Source: Aspidapion aeneum (Eukaryota > Arthropoda > Insecta > Coleoptera > Brentidae). Taken from it: 64,000 nucleotides of DNA. Shown here one piece after another: positions 59,150-64,000 of the stretch (the first letter of the stretch is position 1; every line of letters begins with the position of its first letter). The DNA is taken from positions 50,338,786 through 50,402,785 of the forward strand of contig OY755046.1 of the NCBI GenBank assembly GCA_963576565.1, given 5' to 3'. Below the pieces are notes generated by a model. That model ran no database searches, was not told the origin of the DNA, and saw only the letters and a program-made list of their open reading frames with translations. The position numbers and the translations under genes were made by a program.

Positions 59150-59830
59150 CAGGGTGTTGATAGAGGAGGTCATGTCTGATAAAAAAGTTCCTATAATGCA
59201 TGGGTCAAAACTCTTTCTTTGTCGAGATACAGAGCTTTAAAGTTTTTTAAACTTTTTGATAATAACTTAAAAAAAAAACGCAGTCAAAATATGAAATTGG
59301 GTAAAGTCGTGTATTAGAACAAGAGCAATAAATTACAATAAAAATAATTTAAAAAAAATTAGTCTGTCAATTTATTTAGAAAAAACTATTTTTATGGTAT
59401 AATTTTTTATGAATGCCATATTAGACGCAATGTTTTTTTAAAATATTTTTTGTTATAAAAAGAATTCTCTAGCGAGTAATAAAATATTGATATTTTTTAA
59501 AAGAATAAGTAAGCCAAAATTATTATTTTTTAATTATTATTTTTTATACATTTTTGGAGGTTATTTTGACAGCCTGTATCTTCTCAACGTATAATTTTTT
59601 CCAAAAAAAGAATACCACATTTTTGAATCACAATTACCTGCGTATTCAGGTGGCTGTGACAGATTTTCTTTTTTTTTCTAAAACCCTTTCCCCCCACTCC
59701 TCTAACTTTAAAAATACTACATCTTAAAAACAGATGTGTGTTGACCCTAGTGATGTTATATAGTTTTTTCTCGGAAATAACCTCCTCTATCACCTGTTGC
59801 ACTATGGCCCCTAAGTTATGTGACACCCTG
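59150..59830. mobile_element. TA-flanked CAGGGTGT element, second copy
   Basis: Close relative of 32737-33510 (GAGGTCATGTCTGATAAAAA, TTGGAGGTTATTTTGACAGC, CATTATGGCCCCTAAGTTAT type blocks). Most of the left terminal repeat after CAGGGTGT is deleted. TA on both sides (59148-59149, 59831-59832). Confidence 0.65.
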
Positions 59831-59974
59831 TATAAGTTGTTAATTTAGAATTTTTTTAGATTGTTCAAATGTTTCAGTATCTATAGCCAACTTAAATAAT
59901 TCTTAGCTACAAATAAAAAAATTGAAAAAGCACCCTAGCATATTTTTGGCAGTGGTCCGAACCCATAGATTATA

Positions 59975-60688
59975 CAGGGTGTCTCTAAAAGGTCTGTACA
60001 GAATCTTAGCACATATTCCTAAGGTTAAAATAAGTCGATTTAAAGCAACTTATCTTAGTCCGAAATTGCTCCGTTTCAGAGATACAGGGTGGTAAATTAA
60101 AAAATTAAAAATCGTTTCTCTTAAAATTTATGAACATTTCTCAACGCATTACTTTAAAAATTGGTACTTGGGGGTTTTTTGGGATGCGAAAACTAAATAT
60201 GGATACCTTTTCACTGTGGCCGTTAGAGGGCGCTTCACAATGCTCTTTTTATAGTTTAAAATAACTATAACTTTTTTCTCAGTGTAACTTTTAACTTTTT
60301 TTCTTAAGAAAATATTTTCCTGAATCTTTTTAAGCCAAAAAGGTACTCTTGTTAACATGCGCTAAAGCAAGTAGTTTTCGAAATATTTCCGTTTTTAGTG
60401 TTCGATGCCGCAACGGAATACTGAAATTATTTTGAATGACTATTTCACTAGAGTGTTTTACATTGGCAAAAAAAAGGCCAGTTTTCTACTGACTATTGTT
60501 CTCAAAGCTTTATTCAAGGCTGTTGCTTTTCGGCAATTTCGCTCATGAAATTTTTTAATTAATTTTTAAATTCACCTCTTTCTCTGAAACGGAGCAATTT
60601 CGGACTAAGGTAAGTTGCTTTAAATCGACTTATTTTGACCTCAGGAATATGTGCTAAGATTTTGTACAGACCTTTTAGAGACACCCTG
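59975..60688. mobile_element. TA-flanked element with about 105-bp inverted ends
   Basis: Ends CAGGGTGTCTCTAAAAGGTC and its inverse; the arms (59975-60080 and 60580-60688) match closely through CGGAGCAATTTCGGAC. TA on both sides. No coding sequence. Confidence 0.75.
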
Positions 60689-60715
60689 TATATAAACTAA
60701 TAAAATATTAATATA

Positions 60716-61319
60716 CAGGATGTTCAAGATGTCAAATTAAAACAAAAGTTCAAATAACTTTTGATAAAACTTTTTTGTTTAAAGAAACAAAGAGGATTTA
60801 TTTTAATTTTTTGACCAACATCGTTAAAATTTAGAAAATAAAATCGACATTTTGTGGATTCATGTGTATCAAAACAAAGGTAAACAATAAGAACCATCAT
60901 ATTTATCAAAATACATGTAAAAAACAATTCTTGCGTATTTTTTGACCCGTCTGTTCATATTCGGGAAAAAGTCTTGGAGTAAAAAATATTGCTGTATCTA
61001 CAAATACACATACAAAACTTATTAATGTGGGTTTGATAGTTTTTTTTTTCTGTAAACTCAGAATAATGTAAAAAAACAGCCATTTTTTGGACTTTAATGT
61101 CGATTTCTGCCTCACGTTGTAGGAGTTTTGTGTGGCTAGAAAAAATGTATGTTTTAAATTTTTTTCAAAACAGTAAACTGGTGCTCATGCGCGGTAAGCA
61201 AACTATGGGGCTATTAAGAATCTTCCTGTAGTTCTCATATTTAACAAATCCTAGAAAATAAAAAAGTTTTGATCAAAAGTTATTTAAAGTTTCCCTCTTT
61301 TTCTTTCCATAACATCCTG
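60716..61319. mobile_element. TA-flanked CAGGATGTT element
   Basis: Ends CAGGATGTT and inverse AACATCCTG, with TA on both sides and inverted AAATAACTTTTGAT blocks inside each end (about 60752 and 61270). Third such element in 2.2 kb. Confidence 0.6.
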
Positions 61320-61321
61320 TA

Positions 61322-62029
61322 TATTTTTATTAACAGAATAAGCTACATAAATACACGGTTAGATCATTCTCAGGCGGCAATCATCAGTGGCGTAGTTTGG
61401 GGGGACAAAGGCAATAAATACCCCTCGTAGCTCCTACTTTGTAATAATTATTAGGTTCATTAGGGTAATAATTATTAGGTTTATTAGGGTAAGGTTGCTT
61501 ATTTTGATGTGCTCTACATCCCGTGTCGCCAATGCTAATTACACCACTGACTCCCTTGGGGTACAAAATATTGAAATTTATTTGCCGCATCCAAAAATAA
61601 CGGAAAAAATATATCCAATTTCGCTACTAAAGTTTAAATTTAAAATTAAGTAAGGTTCTCATCTTTAGCCCAGCAAACAATAATATTAACTATATTTATT
61701 TTTTATAAAGCTACATCGATAATAATTTAAAAAACAATCAATTTATACAAAATACGAGAAAAAGTTTTTATAATCTCTAAACAAAATGCGCGTCATTTAA
61801 AAAATTGTTAACAGCTAGTAACTAGTTCTGAATGTTCTCTAATCTATCAAACATTTTTACCGAAATATGTCATTTAGAACGTTAATATAGTACAATAAAT
61901 CGGGCTTAAAAAACTGGTTGGAAACAAATATTTGTAACGGTAATTTTTTTTGACCGGTCGTTTACGGGTCAAAGGATAGCTTAAATAAATTGTCTATTTC
62001 CGCCTCCCCTTTGAGCGCTTTTTGGAAAA
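61322..62029. other. Intergenic stretch, nothing clear
   Basis: A 25-bp near-duplication (TAATAATTATTAGGTT(C/T)ATTAGGG) at about 61441-61490 is the only structure seen. Confidence 0.4.
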
Positions 62030-62840
62030 TACAAAAACATTTTGGATTTGATTTTACGCGAAAACGGTACGTCAGTGAGAAAACCTTTGTCAACACGAAA
62101 TGCTCAGGACACAATTCTCTACAATTTCTCTATCTAGGTTACAGGTCTACAACCACATTTGTACAAATCTTTCTTTTTGCATTTTACACGAAATCGGTAA
62201 GTAGTAGAGAAATCTTTAGTACACGATTCTCTACAATCTGTCTCCATAGATCAAAGGTCAACAACCACAAGAAGATAAAGGTCGCCAAAGTTGCTATTTT
62301 TTTTTGCATTTTTTGCAAAAACGGTTCAAGTTCTAGAAAAAACATTATTACGAGAAATCTCCAAGACACAATTCTCTCAATTCTCTTCAATTATGTGAGT
62401 CACAACCCTACTAAAATGCAAAAAAAGTATCGGCATTTTTGGCGCCATCTGCCTTCTATACATGTGGTTGTAAAGCTGTGAATTATCAAAATAGATTGTA
62501 GAGAATTGTGTCCTGAAAATTTTATGGTAAAAAAATGCAAAAAAATATATTTTTGGCAATTTTAGCGCCTTCCGAGGCGCCTTCTATCTTCTAAACATGT
62601 TGTTTTAGACCTGTGATCTATAGATACAAATTGTAGAAAATCGTATGATAAACATTTCTCGTAGATAAATTTTTTCTCCACAATATATAATTTTCACGTA
62701 AAATACAAAAAAAAATTGCCAACATTTGGCGCCCTCTATCTTCTACAAATGTTGTTGTAGAGCTGTAATCTACAAACAGGAGTTGTAGAGAATTGTGTCC
62801 TGAACATTTTTTGTTACCAAAGTTTTTCTTTATCATTTAC
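62030..62840. repeat. Alternating repeat array, units of about 165 bp inverted about a centre
   Basis: GACACAATTCTCTACAAT-type motifs occur in the left half (62109, 62218, 62365) and the inverse TTGTAGAGAATTGTGTCCTG in the right half (about 62497, 62782). Both halves share CTACAACCACA/TGTTGTTGTAG and TTTTTGCATTTT blocks. The symmetry centre is near 62420. No ORF of the region resembles a known protein. Confidence 0.6.
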
Positions 62841-64000
62841 CATTTTTTACCATTCTTAATCAAATCCAAAAACTTCTTAAGTTAAAAATAGCGTTTCTAT
62901 TTTTTTTCAATCAATTTGCCAGATTTGCTGAACTATTAGTGCAATCCGGAAGAAAAATTTGTTTCGCTGTTTTTTAAACGTTTTTTTTTTAAAGCAGATT
63001 TATTGGTATAAATCTAACATATACCGCAAACCAGCTTTGTATCAGATTCCTTAATTTAAAAAAAAAATCCTTCCGTATTACACTAAATTTTGAATAAAAA
63101 ATTCGCCGAAATCTAAATTTGCTTTTCTCTATTATCTACTGGTCAGAAAATGTACATCTAACATTAAAAATATACACTTAATAAAGATAAGCGAATACAA
63201 AACATTAAAAAACTCGTTTTTTTGGTATACTTATTTAATAAAAATAGACATGTCTTGGGTTGCTTTCGGTAACCATCTCGAGTTAGCGATTTTAAAGATT
63301 TTTCTCTTTTCTAGTGCAAAGTTTACTCAAAATATTAAGATAGAGTATGTTTTTTAAGTGGGTAATCAATCAACATGGTAAAACTCGTGTACTACAATTA
63401 AATAAGACTGCCTCAATGTTTGGAGTCGCCCAAAAAGACTGCCTCAATGTTTGGGGTCTTCCAAAAAAAAAACATTATTTGATATTTTGGTGTAAAATTA
63501 AATTCAGCATCTGTAGAAAATGTTTTTTTTTTTGAGAAGAGAAAACATTGAAAGAAAAATAAAAAATCTTAGAGAGAGATCTTAATGTGTTTTTCCTTTA
63601 AACAGCAGTTTTGTATCAAACCTACTCGGAGTTAAAAGAGTTATTAGCAAGGGATGGAAATGCTTTTAAAGAAAAATAAAACCATTTTTTTATCCAAATC
63701 TAAAACGTATAAAAATACAAAATCAGAAAAGAAAATGAATTTTGACTGTATTACCCAAACTCACTATTTTTAAAATGTAGTGGAAAACTCAAGATGATTT
63801 TCAAACAACCCATCCTACGTTTCTAGATAGTTTCTTCTCTGTCTAACCTGATATTTGTCCCATCTTTCGTCTTGGTCTATTTTCTGATCAAGTTTGTGTA
63901 AATTGGTAGCTCACCACGCCGGTCTGATCTAGAAAAAATGTTGGTCAAAAACGGCGATCTTTTAAAATTACAAGGAATTTGAATTAATTAAAACTAGTTC
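62841..64000. other. Window end, no gene supported
   Basis: AT-rich; a direct duplication (GACTGCCTCAATGTTTGG) at about 63408 and 63439. Nothing else is supported. Confidence 0.45.

Noticed and set aside
63347..63535. 62-codon frame with a repeated segment
   Set aside because: Product of a short direct duplication in AT-rich DNA.
1..64000. tRNA, rRNA or snRNA genes
   Set aside because: No cloverleaf A/B boxes or conserved rRNA blocks noticed; a covariance-model scan would be decisive.

Overview
The window is insect nuclear DNA: AT-rich, with GT-AG introns and very dense in transposable elements (a BEL/Pao LTR element, jockey- and R1-like LINEs, pogo, hAT, Harbinger and P-like remnants, and many TA-flanked or fold-back miniature elements). 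A beetle is my guess from overall texture only; nothing in the sequence fixes the order.

The only host genes I can support are two intact head-to-tail copies of a Malvolio-type NRAMP/SLC11 divalent-metal transporter, both on +. Copy 1 has nine coding exons between 8005 and 32631 (571 aa). Copy 2 has eleven between 36218 and 50767 (592 aa). All junctions are GT-AG with matching phases. Both keep the DPGN (TM1) and MPHN (TM6) metal-site motifs and the GQSSTMTG transport motif. The core is well conserved (about 54 of 64 residues identical in the first core exon), while the N- and C-termini are unrelated and the intron sets differ.

Layout. 1-8000: decayed repeats, including a frameshifted member of a repeated arthropod protein family, a THAP-containing P-like element with a nested fold-back element, a hAT MITE and TA-flanked elements. 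8005-32631: NRAMP copy 1. Its intron 2 holds a 1.1-kb fold-back element with 9-bp target duplications and a stack of nested DNA transposons and a LINE. Its intron 5 holds a three-level nest (satellite, then fold-back element, then an apparently intact 7.3-kb BEL/Pao element). 32632-36217: intergenic repeats. 36218-50767: NRAMP copy 2, with a 170-bp satellite, a THAP fragment, a hAT relic and transposase fragments in its introns. 50768-64000: no host gene seen; a 2.1-kb long inverted repeat interrupted by an R1-like LINE, two fold-back elements with perfect 9-bp target duplications, a LINE fragment, three CAGGRTGT elements and an alternating repeat array.

The two transporters probably both move Mn2+/Fe2+ with protons. 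Their different termini suggest different localisation or expression. The rest of the window is a well-preserved record of nested transposition, readable through target-site duplications. All calls come from reading the sequence by eye; no database search was run.
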